Positions 1-8,851 of a stretch of DNA of 64,000 nt are shown one piece after another. The stretch comes from JAAYCI01 sp964370165. GTDB lineage: Bacteria > Bacillota > Clostridia > Oscillospirales > Ruminococcaceae. The translations under genes and the position numbers were made by a program. Numbering within the stretch: the stretch's first letter is position 1; each line of letters begins with the position of its first letter. A model generated the notes under the pieces. It searched no databases. It saw only the letters and a list, made by a program, of their open reading frames with translations, and was not told where the DNA came from. The DNA is taken from positions 1-64,000 of the forward strand of contig CAYJIG010000004.1 in NCBI GenBank assembly GCA_964370165.1. The letters are read 5' to 3'.

Positions 1-2
1 AA

Positions 3-716
3 ACTGATTATATTGACGATATATTGCCAAGGCGAAACGTGATGATACGTCCTGCTGTGGCAAACGTCGATCAGCTTGTGATAGTGGTCAGTACGGTGGA
101 GCCGGTACCCAGCTTGTTTGTTATTGATAAGCTGACGGCGTATGCGCTGGATTTAGAGGTGCAGCCTATTATTGTGATAACAAAATCAGACCTTGCAGGC
201 GAGAAGTTCCTGCTAGATGCGTATGCCAAGAGTGATATACCCGTGGTCGTGACAAAAAACGATGCTGGACTGGATAACCTGCGCGTGCATCTTAAAGATA
301 AATTGAGCGTTTTTTGTGGAAACAGCGGTGTTGGAAAAAGCACGTTATTAAACGCTTTAGCGCCTGATTTACAAAGACAAGTAGGAGACATAAGCCAAAA
401 GTTGGGCAGAGGCCGCCACACCACACGTGAAGTGGAAATTTTTGAAGTGGATGGAGGGCTTTTGGCAGACACGCCGGGATTTGCCAGCTTTGATTTATAT
501 AAAGTAGGGCAGATAGCGTCTGAAAATATGCAACTTTGTTTTCCGGAAATCAAAAAAAAAGTAGGACAGTGTAAATTTTCGGGATGCAGTCATGTTTCAG
601 AGCCGGGATGTGCTGTTTTAGAGGCAGTGCAGGAAAAAGAAATAACAAAAGAACGTCACCATAATTATGTGACGCTGTTCAATCAAGCAAAAGAGGAAGA
701 AAATAAATACTCTTAA
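3..716 (+). CDS. rsgA: Ribosome small-subunit biogenesis GTPase RsgA, 5' truncated
   Basis: RsgA is a circularly permuted GTPase that helps late maturation of the 30S subunit in the cytoplasm. The reading frame is open from the left edge, so the N-terminal OB-fold is mostly missing; the visible protein begins with residues that fit the end of that fold (YIDDILPRRN, then IRPAVANVDQ). The GTPase motifs appear in permuted order: G4 TKSD, then the P-loop GNSGVGKST, then G3 DTPGF. A C-terminal zinc knuckle follows (C-x4-C-x-H-x5-C, in CKFSGCSHVSEPGC). An internal TTG at 24 could be taken for a start, but the homologous sequence continues upstream of it. It is followed by thiN, a common neighbour in Firmicutes, although the rpe gene often found between them is absent here. 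Confidence 0.95.
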   Translation, partial: TDYIDDILPRRNVMIRPAVANVDQLVIVVSTVEPVPSLFVIDKLTAYALDLEVQPIIVITKSDLAGEKFLLDAYAKSDIPVVVTKNDAGLDNLRVHLKDKLSVFCGNSGVGKSTLLNALAPDLQRQVGDISQKLGRGRHTTREVEIFEVDGGLLADTPGFASFDLYKVGQIASENMQLCFPEIKKKVGQCKFSGCSHVSEPGCAVLEAVQEKEITKERHHNYVTLFNQAKEEENKYS

Positions 717-764
717 AAGCGTGGCTTAAAGGGTATGCAGAGTTATATAAGGAATGATGTCTTT

Positions 765-1394
765 ATGGATTTAAAACTTCGAAAAGCCGTTTTATTTGCG
801 TCTTTACCGGTATCGGAGGAAATGAAATCATATGTTTCAAGCGAGGCATTTGTAGCGGCGGCAGATGGCGGCTGGAAAGTGGCCGAAAGCATAGGGTTTG
901 TGCCAAGTTTAGTGGTGGGAGATTTTGATTCTTCAAGTGCGCCGACACATATCAAAGAAGTGATTCGACTACATGCCGAAAAAGATGATACCGATACTCA
1001 TTATGCCGCAAAAGAACTATTAAGGCGCGGGTATAACGATATAGTGATCTTGGGTGCATTAGGTGGACGAATGGACCATACGTTTGCCAATTTTCACACA
1101 TTATTTTTCTTAGCCAGTAAGGGTGTTAGGGCTATATTGGCAGACGAAGAAAGTGAAATTCATTGTGTAACTGCGGGAAAACAGCTGGAGCTATCGGCAA
1201 AAAAATGGAAGTGGCTTAGTGTTTTTGCAGCAAACGGCACGGCAGAGGGTGTGTATGAGCGCGGCGTGAAATATCCACTGGAAGATGGGGTGTTACGCTC
1301 GGATATGCCACTTGGTGTAAGCAATGAGTTCACCTCAGACAAAGCATATATCGGATGCGAAAAAGGTAGCTTGTATGTAATGGTGAATAAATGA
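765..1394 (+). CDS. thiN: Thiamine pyrophosphokinase
   Basis: Transfers pyrophosphate from ATP to thiamine to give thiamine pyrophosphate, the cofactor of the transketolase encoded further right. Family motifs are clear: AADGG near the N-terminus, VGDFDS, KDDTD and the GGRMDH loop. The 209-residue form starting at the ATG at 765 matches the usual family length and has AAGGA 11 bases upstream. An ATG at 735 in the same frame would add ten residues, but its purine stretch lies too close to it. The stop overlaps the start of the next gene (ATGA), so the two are translationally coupled. Confidence 0.93.
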   Translation: MDLKLRKAVLFASLPVSEEMKSYVSSEAFVAAADGGWKVAESIGFVPSLVVGDFDSSSAPTHIKEVIRLHAEKDDTDTHYAAKELLRRGYNDIVILGALGGRMDHTFANFHTLFFLASKGVRAILADEESEIHCVTAGKQLELSAKKWKWLSVFAANGTAEGVYERGVKYPLEDGVLRSDMPLGVSNEFTSDKAYIGCEKGSLYVMVNK

Positions 1395-2266
1395 ACATAG
1401 AGTTTGAAGTGATGGCTTCCGAGCAGGGGATATCACTGGGTTCATTTTTACGCAAACGGCAAGTATCACTTCGGGTGATACGTAGCCTGAAATGTGTGCA
1501 AGATGGCCTGCAAGTAAACAATAAAACGGCAAAAACTAATATTAAGCTGTCTGTAGACGATAAAGTTACGATAAAATCGATGCCGGAAACACAGCCGTCG
1601 GTAAGTCCGCAAGATATTCCGATTTCGGTGGTGTATCGCAGCATGGAAGCGCTGGTGGTAGAAAAGCCTATTGGTATGGTGACTCATCCTGTGCAAGGAT
1701 ATTACAGCGGTACTTTAGCTAATGCTGTTTGTGGTTTTTTACAACGTAGCACGGGAAGTCCGGGTGTTTTTAGGCCGATTGGTCGCTTGGACAGAAACAC
1801 CAGTGGCCTTGCACTTTGTGCATTACATCCGGCGTGTAGTGCGATACTGGCAAAAAGTATGCAGAAAACATATATGGCGCTGGTAGGCGGAAGGCTGAAA
1901 GATAAAAACGGCGTGATAAAAGCGCCACTATGCGCCGATGTGGGTAGTGCAGTACGTCAGAGAGTGCACAAAAGTGGTAAAGAGAGCTGTACAGAATATG
2001 AAGTAATATGGAGTACAGAAAAGGCCAGTCTTGTGAAAGTGAGGCCGCTAAGCGGTAGGACCCACCAAATCAGAGCGCATTTTGCATATTTAGGGCACCC
2101 TCTGTTGGGTGACGAGCTGTATGAGGGTGATATGTCCATGATAAAAAGACATGCATTACATTGTGCAGAACTGTCTTTTATCGAATTATCGGGAAATAGA
2201 CCTTGCCTACATAGCCAGCTACCAAACGACATGAAGATGGTGCAGGCGACACTATGCAAAAGCTGA
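1391..2266 (+). CDS. RluA-family rRNA/tRNA pseudouridine synthase
   Basis: Isomerises a uridine in structured RNA to pseudouridine. An N-terminal S4-like RNA-binding region (about residues 12-60) precedes the catalytic domain. The catalytic aspartate lies in GRLDRNTSGL, where the usual first residue His is Gly; the C-terminal family signature SGRTHQIRAHFAYLGHPLLG is intact. At 291 residues it has normal length. It starts inside the thiN stop codon, so rsgA, thiN and this gene probably form one transcript. Which of the RluA/C/D-type targets it modifies cannot be told from the sequence. Confidence 0.92.
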   Translation: MNIEFEVMASEQGISLGSFLRKRQVSLRVIRSLKCVQDGLQVNNKTAKTNIKLSVDDKVTIKSMPETQPSVSPQDIPISVVYRSMEALVVEKPIGMVTHPVQGYYSGTLANAVCGFLQRSTGSPGVFRPIGRLDRNTSGLALCALHPACSAILAKSMQKTYMALVGGRLKDKNGVIKAPLCADVGSAVRQRVHKSGKESCTEYEVIWSTEKASLVKVRPLSGRTHQIRAHFAYLGHPLLGDELYEGDMSMIKRHALHCAELSFIELSGNRPCLHSQLPNDMKMVQATLCKS

Positions 2267-2285
2267 AACAGGACAAAGATAAAAA

Positions 2286-2314
2286 CTTGCTAAAACATGA
2301 TAAAAATAGTATAA
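2286..2314 (+). promoter_or_regulatory. Probable sigma-A promoter for the first M23 peptidase gene
   Basis: TTGCTA, 17-base spacer, then a perfect TATAAT. It lies about 200 bases before the ATG at 2515. The leader between them is AT-rich and holds a small inverted repeat (GTGTAT/ATACAC near 2366-2386). The rest of the 2267-2514 gap shows nothing else. Confidence 0.6.
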
Positions 2315-2514
2315 TATTATGGTGTTTTTTGTAAATTTAGTGTTCACGCTTTCAACAAACTAAAAGTGTATATTAAATTAAATACACATAAATATCTAGA
2401 CAGAAAATAAATTATATTATGATATAAACAACAAATACAACGATGTATATATGATGTGTTTGATGAGAAAGTGTCAATATTTGTTTGATTGCCACTGAAA
2501 AGGAGTACGGTTGG

Positions 2515-4506
2515 ATGTCCGAGAAAAACAATGATTTCCCTAAAAAGGGTAGTGATGATTTTAAAGGAATACAACCTTTGGAGATGGCCGATCAAAAGAC
2601 AGCATATGATGTATCACAGGCAAATAGCAGCAAAGATAGTAATGTCATAAAAAAAGATACAACGACGGCCGATGAGAAAAATCTAAGGGTAGACCAAAAA
2701 CAACATAAAAAACGCGTGGATACTTCTAAAAATGTATCTGCATCGCTTGTTGTGCGAAAAAAATCAAAAATAGCATTTTTACGTGCCTTGGGTGAATGGT
2801 TTTACACACTTGGGTTCACTTTGGAATATAGATGCATATTGTTTTGGCGCATATTAAAAGATGCGTTTCTGTTTTTTGCTCAAATTTTCGGATGGATTGG
2901 CGGTATAATAGTCAAATGGCTGGCTAGCTTATGGCATATTTTGCGGCAAGACGTGAAATTGCCGTTTAGGCGCATAAAAAAACGCAGAGAACAACTGCAG
3001 CGGGTAAGAAGACGCATAGAGCAACGTGGATCAAAGGGTGAGTCTCATGTGTTGCTACGTAAAATTGGCATGCAGGATTCATTTTGGTTTTTACTTCAGA
3101 TACTGAAGATTTTGGCGCCTATAGCGGCTAGTATAGCGCTGATAATTACAGTATATAGCATTGTGAATATGAGATACGCCTTGGCGGTAGCTGTGGACGG
3201 CGAAGTGCTGGGGTATGTGGAAGATCAAAATGTTGTGGAAGACGCAAAAAGCTTGTTGCGTGATCGTATGCAACTGGCCGAAGGTCAAGAGTTTGAAGAC
3301 TGGAACTTTCAGCCTGAATACGAGATTGCATGGACGGACGAGCTAACCACTTCTGCGCAGCTGGTTAATGCGATTTTGCAAAACAGTGAAGATAGCACAG
3401 ATCTTGTAGAGGCTGTCGGAGTATATGTTGGTGGAGACCTTTATGCAGTTACCACAGAAGGCAACAAACTACAGTCTTATTTAGATGAAATATTACAAAC
3501 ACAGGCACTTGAGTATGACTCAGACGTAGAGGTGGAATTTGTACAAGATGTAATGTGTGATGTGGAAAGCGAAGATGTATTTTTAGCTTCCAGTGTACAA
3601 AGCTATGATGAACTGGTGGCGCAGCTGTCTCAGAATGTTGCAGATGCTGTCACCGTGGTGGCAGACGGTGCGCAGACACTGGCCGATATTGCACTGCAAA
3701 ATGGGCTGCCGTCATATCTTGTTGTAAGCAGAAATCCCGAGCTGGAGCAAGAAGCGATTGCGGCGGAGATAGCCCCTGATGCATATATACCGCAGGCAGG
3801 ACGTTCTATTATAATTCAAAATGCAGCGTCAATGCTACAAGTGCAAACAAAACAACGCATGCAGAATGTGGAATACTTATCTTATGATATTATCGAGCAA
3901 GAAAACCCCGATAAGCCGATAGGCTCAAGAACTGTGGTGCAAGAGGGTATTCAAGGTGTCCAGGAAGTATGGGATGATTTCATTATGATAGACGGCGAGC
4001 TGGTAGGCAGAGAACGTGTAGAAGAACTTACTACAGTGTTGTCGCAACCCGTACCGCAGATAGTGGAGATAGGCACAAAAGACTATGCCAGCCTAAGCCT
4101 CAGCGGAGACCCTGAAGGATATGTGTGGCCGGCACCTACATCTACATGGAGTAGCCGTGGAATCAGCTCTTACCACAGAGGTATAGACATTAACGGAACT
4201 ATTGGTGATCCACTTTATGCAGTGCAAGCAGGCACGGTGGTTTCGGCAGAGTATCACTACAGCTGGGGATACAACGTGCTTATTGATCACCACAACGGCA
4301 TTATGACACGATATGCTCACTGCTCGTCAATGGCGGTGGAAGCAGGCCAGGTGGTGGAAAAAGGTGAATATATTGCCGCACTGGGCAATACAGGTAATTC
4401 TTCAGGTCCTCACTTGCATTTAGAATTTATTATGCCAGACGGCTCGGTTGTAGATCCGCTACTTTATGTTGTGCCGCCGGAAAGCTTCAACATGCCTTGG
4501 GCATAA
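2515..4506 (+). CDS. Membrane-anchored G5/M23 peptidoglycan endopeptidase (copy 1)
   Basis: Predicted cell-wall hydrolase acting outside the membrane. The first ~170 residues are charged and cytoplasmic, with amphipathic stretches; one membrane segment follows (around ILAPIAASIALIITVYSIVN). Outside come a LysM-like region (TLADIALQNGLPSYLVVSRNP), a G5 domain (about 480-550) and a C-terminal M23 LytM-type domain. Zinc ligands are seen in HRGID and in the HLHLEF motif. The ATG at 2515 has AAAAGGAG nine bases upstream; an in-frame TTG at 2485 is less likely. 663 residues. A close paralog follows with the same architecture. The substrate bond is presumably in the peptide stem or cross-bridge, but this is inferred. 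Confidence 0.88.
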   Translation: MSEKNNDFPKKGSDDFKGIQPLEMADQKTAYDVSQANSSKDSNVIKKDTTTADEKNLRVDQKQHKKRVDTSKNVSASLVVRKKSKIAFLRALGEWFYTLGFTLEYRCILFWRILKDAFLFFAQIFGWIGGIIVKWLASLWHILRQDVKLPFRRIKKRREQLQRVRRRIEQRGSKGESHVLLRKIGMQDSFWFLLQILKILAPIAASIALIITVYSIVNMRYALAVAVDGEVLGYVEDQNVVEDAKSLLRDRMQLAEGQEFEDWNFQPEYEIAWTDELTTSAQLVNAILQNSEDSTDLVEAVGVYVGGDLYAVTTEGNKLQSYLDEILQTQALEYDSDVEVEFVQDVMCDVESEDVFLASSVQSYDELVAQLSQNVADAVTVVADGAQTLADIALQNGLPSYLVVSRNPELEQEAIAAEIAPDAYIPQAGRSIIIQNAASMLQVQTKQRMQNVEYLSYDIIEQENPDKPIGSRTVVQEGIQGVQEVWDDFIMIDGELVGRERVEELTTVLSQPVPQIVEIGTKDYASLSLSGDPEGYVWPAPTSTWSSRGISSYHRGIDINGTIGDPLYAVQAGTVVSAEYHYSWGYNVLIDHHNGIMTRYAHCSSMAVEAGQVVEKGEYIAALGNTGNSSGPHLHLEFIMPDGSVVDPLLYVVPPESFNMPWA

Positions 4507-4606
4507 ATAGTAAATCTGAATTAATGGCAGTTTTAAAATTCCACTGTGAAGTTTTATCTTTGCAGTGGAATTTAGCGCAAGAGAAAATATTAAAAAGGAG
4601 ATGTGC

Positions 4607-6376
4607 ATGGCAGATAAAAATGAAAACAAATTAAATATGTCTGCTAATGCACCAAAAAAGATAAATCCATTCAGAAAACTGATGTCAATTATCGGAAATG
4701 GGCTTTATTGGCTGGGTTATATAGGTGAATATCAAGCCATTTTGATTTTTCGATTTATGCGAAATATATTTGCGGTTTTATTGCAGGTATTTATTTTGTT
4801 TGCCAAGAAACTGGGTAAATTATTGGCAGATATTGCAAAAGGGATAACCAGGGAAATCAAAGCGCCTTTTGTATACTTTAAAAGAAAAACCCAACAGATA
4901 AATAGAATTCGCCAAAGGGTGCATATAGGCAAAAAAGAAAAAGATACATCAAAGATATCGGGTGCGGGAATAAGAACCTCTTTGCGTTTTGCAGTAGGTC
5001 TTGGCAGTGTGATGCTACCTGTGTTTTCCGGCATAGCCATGGTGTTTATAATATATACTGTTATCACCATGGAATATGCACTTTCGGTGGAAGTAAATGG
5101 ACAACAGTTGGGATTTGTAGAAGATCAAAATGTGGTAGAGGGCGCAAAAGACCTCTTGCGTGGGCGTATTCAGCTTTCTGAGACCCAAGAGATGGAAGAC
5201 TGGCAGCTGGAGCCTATATATACCATTGCACGCGCTCCGTCATATACCACAATGGATCAGCTGGCCAATAAGATCTTATTATCGGCAAGCTCAGAAGACG
5301 ATATTGTGGAAGGCACAGGGCTTTATATTGACGGGCAGCTGTTTGCCGTTACCGAAAAAGGTGATGACCTAAAGATGTTCTTAGATAATTATCTTCAGGA
5401 AAAAGCAAACGATGTGCCTGCCGGTGCCAGCATAAATTTTGCAAATGAAATTGTATGTAACCCTGACACAGACGACGTATTTTTCGCCTCAAGTGTTCAA
5501 GAATATGATGTGCTACTGGAAACGTTGGGAGAAAATAAAACACAAGATGTGTATGTGACGGCAGACGGTGCAATGAGCCTTAGCGAGATATCGTTGGCAA
5601 ATAATTTGACATTGGAACAGCTGATGCTAAGAAACCCTCAATACACACAAGAGGATGGAGATTATGTGCCTCAAAATGGAGAAACGATTCTAACACAGCG
5701 GGCACAGCCGGTTTTGCAGGTGAAGGCACTGATGGAAGAGTCTTACGAAGAAGATATTCCGTTTGAAGTGGTGGAAGAGGAAAACCCTGACTTGCCAAAA
5801 GGTGTGGAAAATGTGGTGCAAAGAGGGCAAGAGGGTACGCAACAAGTGACAGATAGTTTGGAATATATCGACGGAGAGCTGACACACCGCATTCGTATAG
5901 AAGAAAAAACACAAGTGATAGCAGACCCAGTGAGTCAAATTGTGGAAATAGGCACAGCAGATGTAAGCTTTTCAACAAACATGGGTGGCGGCGCAGGCGT
6001 CCAGGGCAGTTATATGTTCCCGGTACCCGGAAGTCCTTATTCAAGTCGTGGATATGTGTCGGGTGGTCACAGGGGCCTTGATATCAATGCGCCCGCAGGC
6101 ACACCTATTTATGCAAGTGAAGGTGGCACAGTAACTACTGCAGGATGGCACTACAGCTGGGGTTATCATATTGTTATCCAGCACCCGGGCGGTGTGCAAA
6201 CACTGTATGCTCATTGCAGTCAGCTATTTGTATCAGCGGGGCAAACAGTGGGTCACGGCCAGCATATCGGCGCGGTGGGTAGCACGGGCAACTCTTCGGG
6301 CAATCATTGCCACTTGGAAATCAGCGTAAACGGACAGCTGGTAGACCCTGTTGCATTTGTGGGATATCCATATTAG
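4607..6376 (+). CDS. Membrane-anchored G5/M23 peptidoglycan endopeptidase (copy 2)
   Basis: Paralog of the preceding gene with the same order: cytoplasmic basic region, one membrane helix (VMLPVFSGIAMVFIIYTVI), a LysM-like segment (MSLSEISLANNLTLEQLMLRNP), a G5 domain (about 395-470) and an M23 peptidase domain. Metal ligands are in HRGLDIN and HCHLEI; note HCH here against HLH in copy 1. The ATG at 4607 has AAGGAG six bases upstream; an upstream in-frame GTG at 4565 lacks a site. 589 residues. The 100-base gap to copy 1 has no clear terminator, so the two may be cotranscribed. Divergence outside the core motifs suggests an old duplication. Confidence 0.88.
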   Translation: MADKNENKLNMSANAPKKINPFRKLMSIIGNGLYWLGYIGEYQAILIFRFMRNIFAVLLQVFILFAKKLGKLLADIAKGITREIKAPFVYFKRKTQQINRIRQRVHIGKKEKDTSKISGAGIRTSLRFAVGLGSVMLPVFSGIAMVFIIYTVITMEYALSVEVNGQQLGFVEDQNVVEGAKDLLRGRIQLSETQEMEDWQLEPIYTIARAPSYTTMDQLANKILLSASSEDDIVEGTGLYIDGQLFAVTEKGDDLKMFLDNYLQEKANDVPAGASINFANEIVCNPDTDDVFFASSVQEYDVLLETLGENKTQDVYVTADGAMSLSEISLANNLTLEQLMLRNPQYTQEDGDYVPQNGETILTQRAQPVLQVKALMEESYEEDIPFEVVEEENPDLPKGVENVVQRGQEGTQQVTDSLEYIDGELTHRIRIEEKTQVIADPVSQIVEIGTADVSFSTNMGGGAGVQGSYMFPVPGSPYSSRGYVSGGHRGLDINAPAGTPIYASEGGTVTTAGWHYSWGYHIVIQHPGGVQTLYAHCSQLFVSAGQTVGHGQHIGAVGSTGNSSGNHCHLEISVNGQLVDPVAFVGYPY

Positions 6377-6422
6377 TATATGGCTTGAATTTATGCCGAT
6401 AATAAAAATATTTAAACTATAA

Positions 6423-6451
6423 TTGTATTTTGTGTGGTGGTATACTATAAT
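6423..6451 (+). promoter_or_regulatory. Probable sigma-A promoter upstream of murA
   Basis: TTGTAT, 17-base spacer, TATAAT, about 145 bases before the murA start codon. No other structure is evident in the 6377-6595 gap. Confidence 0.55.
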
Positions 6452-6595
6452 AGTAATGTTGCATGATAAAGTGTAAACGCTGGCAATATATGATACTTAT
6501 AATTTTATATATAGTCTTGGCTTGCAGCGCAGCAAGAAAGTTGCGATGTGAACAGCCGGATAAGATGATGCTTGTCTAAAAGAGGAGTAAGTGAT

Positions 6596-7879
6596 TTGGA
6601 AAAGTTTGTAATTAACGGTGGTAATCCTTTACAGGGTGAGGTAAATATCAGCGGTGCTAAAAACGCAGCAGTAGCTATATTACCGGCCACTATTTTGGCA
6701 GCCGATAAATGCGTGGTTGAAAACTTGCCCGAGATATCGGATGTATCGACCAGTATCACGATATTGCGTGAAATGGGCGCGCAAGTTCGCAGGCTGAACC
6801 GTAATACTTACGAGATTGATACAAGGCATTTGCACAGTAGCACAGTGCCTGATATATTAGCGCGTCAAATGCGTGCATCATATTACTTTTTAGGTAGTTT
6901 GCTTGGTCGTTTTGGCGAGGCCACAGTTTCTATGCCGGGCGGATGTGACCTAGGGCCGCGCCCTGTGGACCAGCATCTTAAAGCTTTTTGCGCCATGGGT
7001 GCACAAGACAGTGTTGAATACGGCAAAATCCACATAAAAGCAGATAAACTTCAGGGTGCTCATATATTCTTTGACACGGTCACGGTAGGCGCCACCATGA
7101 ACGCTATGTTGGCATGTGTGATGGCAGAAGGCATGACAGTGCTGGAAAACGTGGCGAAAGAGCCACACATAGTAGACATGGCAAACTTTTTGAATACCAT
7201 GGGTGCCGATGTACGCGGCGCAGGAACAGACGTAATCAAAATTCGTGGCGTGAAAAAAATGCATGGCGGAACATATTCCATAATACCCGATCAGATAGAA
7301 GCCGGCACATATATGATGGCGGCCGCTGTTACCGGTGGCAATGTACTGATAAAAAATATTATTCCAAAGCATTTAGAGCCTATCACGGCAAAACTAGAAC
7401 GTGCAGGTGTTTCGGTAGATGAATACGACGAAGCAGTGAGGGTGGCTTGCACCGGTGATATTTCACCGCTGAATGTAAAGACTATGCCACATCCGGGGTT
7501 CCCTACCGATTTACAGCCGCTTATCACGGTGCTTATGTGTAAAGCAAAAGGCACAAGTATCATTACTGAAGGTATTTTTGAGAACCGTTTTAGGTATGCA
7601 GAGGAACTACAACGCATGGGCGCAAATATTCAAGTGGACGGCAGAGTTGCTGTGGTGGAGGGTGTGTCAGAGCTGAAAGCTGCACCAACACGTGCGTCTG
7701 ATTTACGTGCAGGCGCGGCGCTGGTAGTGGCGGCACTTGCTGCAACCGGCGTGAGTGAAGTGGAAGAAATAGGCCATATTGAACGTGGATACGAAAAAAT
7801 AGTTGATAAATTTGTCGCCTTAGGTGGAGACATGAAACGTATTGTGATTCCCGATGGTTTTTTGACACAGGCTTTATAG
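6596..7879 (+). CDS. murA: UDP-N-acetylglucosamine 1-carboxyvinyltransferase
   Basis: First committed step of peptidoglycan synthesis: transfers enolpyruvate from PEP to UDP-GlcNAc in the cytoplasm. The substrate-binding GAKNAAVA near the N-terminus is present, and the catalytic cysteine is kept in the loop PGGCDLGPRPVDQH (Cys, so the fosfomycin-sensitive type). The aspartate region TDLQPLITVL is also present. The start is TTG at 6596, eight bases after AGAGGAG; an in-frame TTG at 6572 lies before that site. 427 residues, normal for the family. It stands between cell-wall peptidase genes and aldo/keto reductases and appears to have its own promoter. Confidence 0.96.
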   Translation: MEKFVINGGNPLQGEVNISGAKNAAVAILPATILAADKCVVENLPEISDVSTSITILREMGAQVRRLNRNTYEIDTRHLHSSTVPDILARQMRASYYFLGSLLGRFGEATVSMPGGCDLGPRPVDQHLKAFCAMGAQDSVEYGKIHIKADKLQGAHIFFDTVTVGATMNAMLACVMAEGMTVLENVAKEPHIVDMANFLNTMGADVRGAGTDVIKIRGVKKMHGGTYSIIPDQIEAGTYMMAAAVTGGNVLIKNIIPKHLEPITAKLERAGVSVDEYDEAVRVACTGDISPLNVKTMPHPGFPTDLQPLITVLMCKAKGTSIITEGIFENRFRYAEELQRMGANIQVDGRVAVVEGVSELKAAPTRASDLRAGAALVVAALAATGVSEVEEIGHIERGYEKIVDKFVALGGDMKRIVIPDGFLTQAL

Positions 7880-7914
7880 TTTAAAATAGTTGATAGTGGA
7901 CATGGAGGATTGTA

Positions 7915-8751
7915 ATGGACATTGGCACAAGCTTTGAGCTGGTAAATGGCATAAAAATTCCTATATATGGCCTTGGTGTTTTCAAGTCTTTAGGCGATGA
8001 AGCGCGTAATGCTGTTTCTTATGCACTTGAAAATGAACACCGTTTGATAGACACTGCGGCTTTTTATGAAAACGAAGCCGAGGTGGCAAAAGGTATTGCC
8101 GACAGTGGAATAAAAAGAGAAGATGTGTTTGTCACCAGTAAAGTCTGGGTTGACAATATGGGTTACGACGAGACCATGAAGGCTTTTGATGCTACCATGG
8201 ATAAGCTTGGGTTTGATTATCTCGACATGTATATGATGCATTGGCCGATAAAAGGCATGGTGTATGAAACATGGAAAGCCATAGAAGACTTATACCAGCA
8301 AAAGAAAATTCGTGTAGTGGGTGCATGCAACATTCCGCTTCATCTTTTGAAGGAGATGAAAGAAAAAGTACGGGTGATGCCTATGGTAAATCAGGTGCAA
8401 TATCATCCATGGCTTTTTAATACACAGTTGCGCGATTGGTGCATACAAGAAGGTATACTGTTGCAGGCGTGGGCGCCACTTGGCAGAGGTTATCCGCTGA
8501 ATGACGAGTGCGTGATAAACATTGCAAAAGAAAAAGAAAAAACACCGGCGCAGGTGGTTTTGCGTTGGGGAGTGCAGCAAGGCGTTGGTATAATTCCAAA
8601 ATCATCGAAACCACATCGTATAATAGAAAACGCCGATATCTTTGACTTTGAGCTGACAAGCGAAGAAATGGATGCCATTTATGCCTTGCATAAAGGCGAA
8701 GAAAACGGCGGGGATGTTACATCACGCAGACCGGAGAATATTATAACGTAA
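7915..8751 (+). CDS. Aldo/keto reductase (copy 1)
   Basis: NAD(P)H-dependent reductase of carbonyl compounds with a TIM-barrel fold. The catalytic tetrad is visible: Asp and Tyr in DTAAFYENE, Lys in TSKVW, His in MMHWP. The nicotinamide-contacting segment, usually SNF-like, reads ACNIPLH, an unusual variant shared with the next gene. GGAGG lies six bases before the ATG. 278 residues, complete. Only 35 bases separate it from murA, so readthrough is possible. The substrate cannot be predicted. Confidence 0.92.
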   Translation: MDIGTSFELVNGIKIPIYGLGVFKSLGDEARNAVSYALENEHRLIDTAAFYENEAEVAKGIADSGIKREDVFVTSKVWVDNMGYDETMKAFDATMDKLGFDYLDMYMMHWPIKGMVYETWKAIEDLYQQKKIRVVGACNIPLHLLKEMKEKVRVMPMVNQVQYHPWLFNTQLRDWCIQEGILLQAWAPLGRGYPLNDECVINIAKEKEKTPAQVVLRWGVQQGVGIIPKSSKPHRIIENADIFDFELTSEEMDAIYALHKGEENGGDVTSRRPENIIT

Positions 8752-8757
8752 AATATT

Positions 8758-8798
8758 AGCAACATTCGACACACTGTCAGATGTTGCTGTTTTTTTTA
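8758..8798 (+). terminator. Intrinsic terminator after aldo/keto reductase 1
   Basis: AGCAACAT pairs with ATGTTGCT, with an inner GACA/TGTC stem, followed by a run of T. Confidence 0.85.
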
Positions 8799-8851
8799 TA
8801 GTGTGATAAAATGTTAAAATAAATTTATAGGTGAATGAAGGAGGAATGGTA

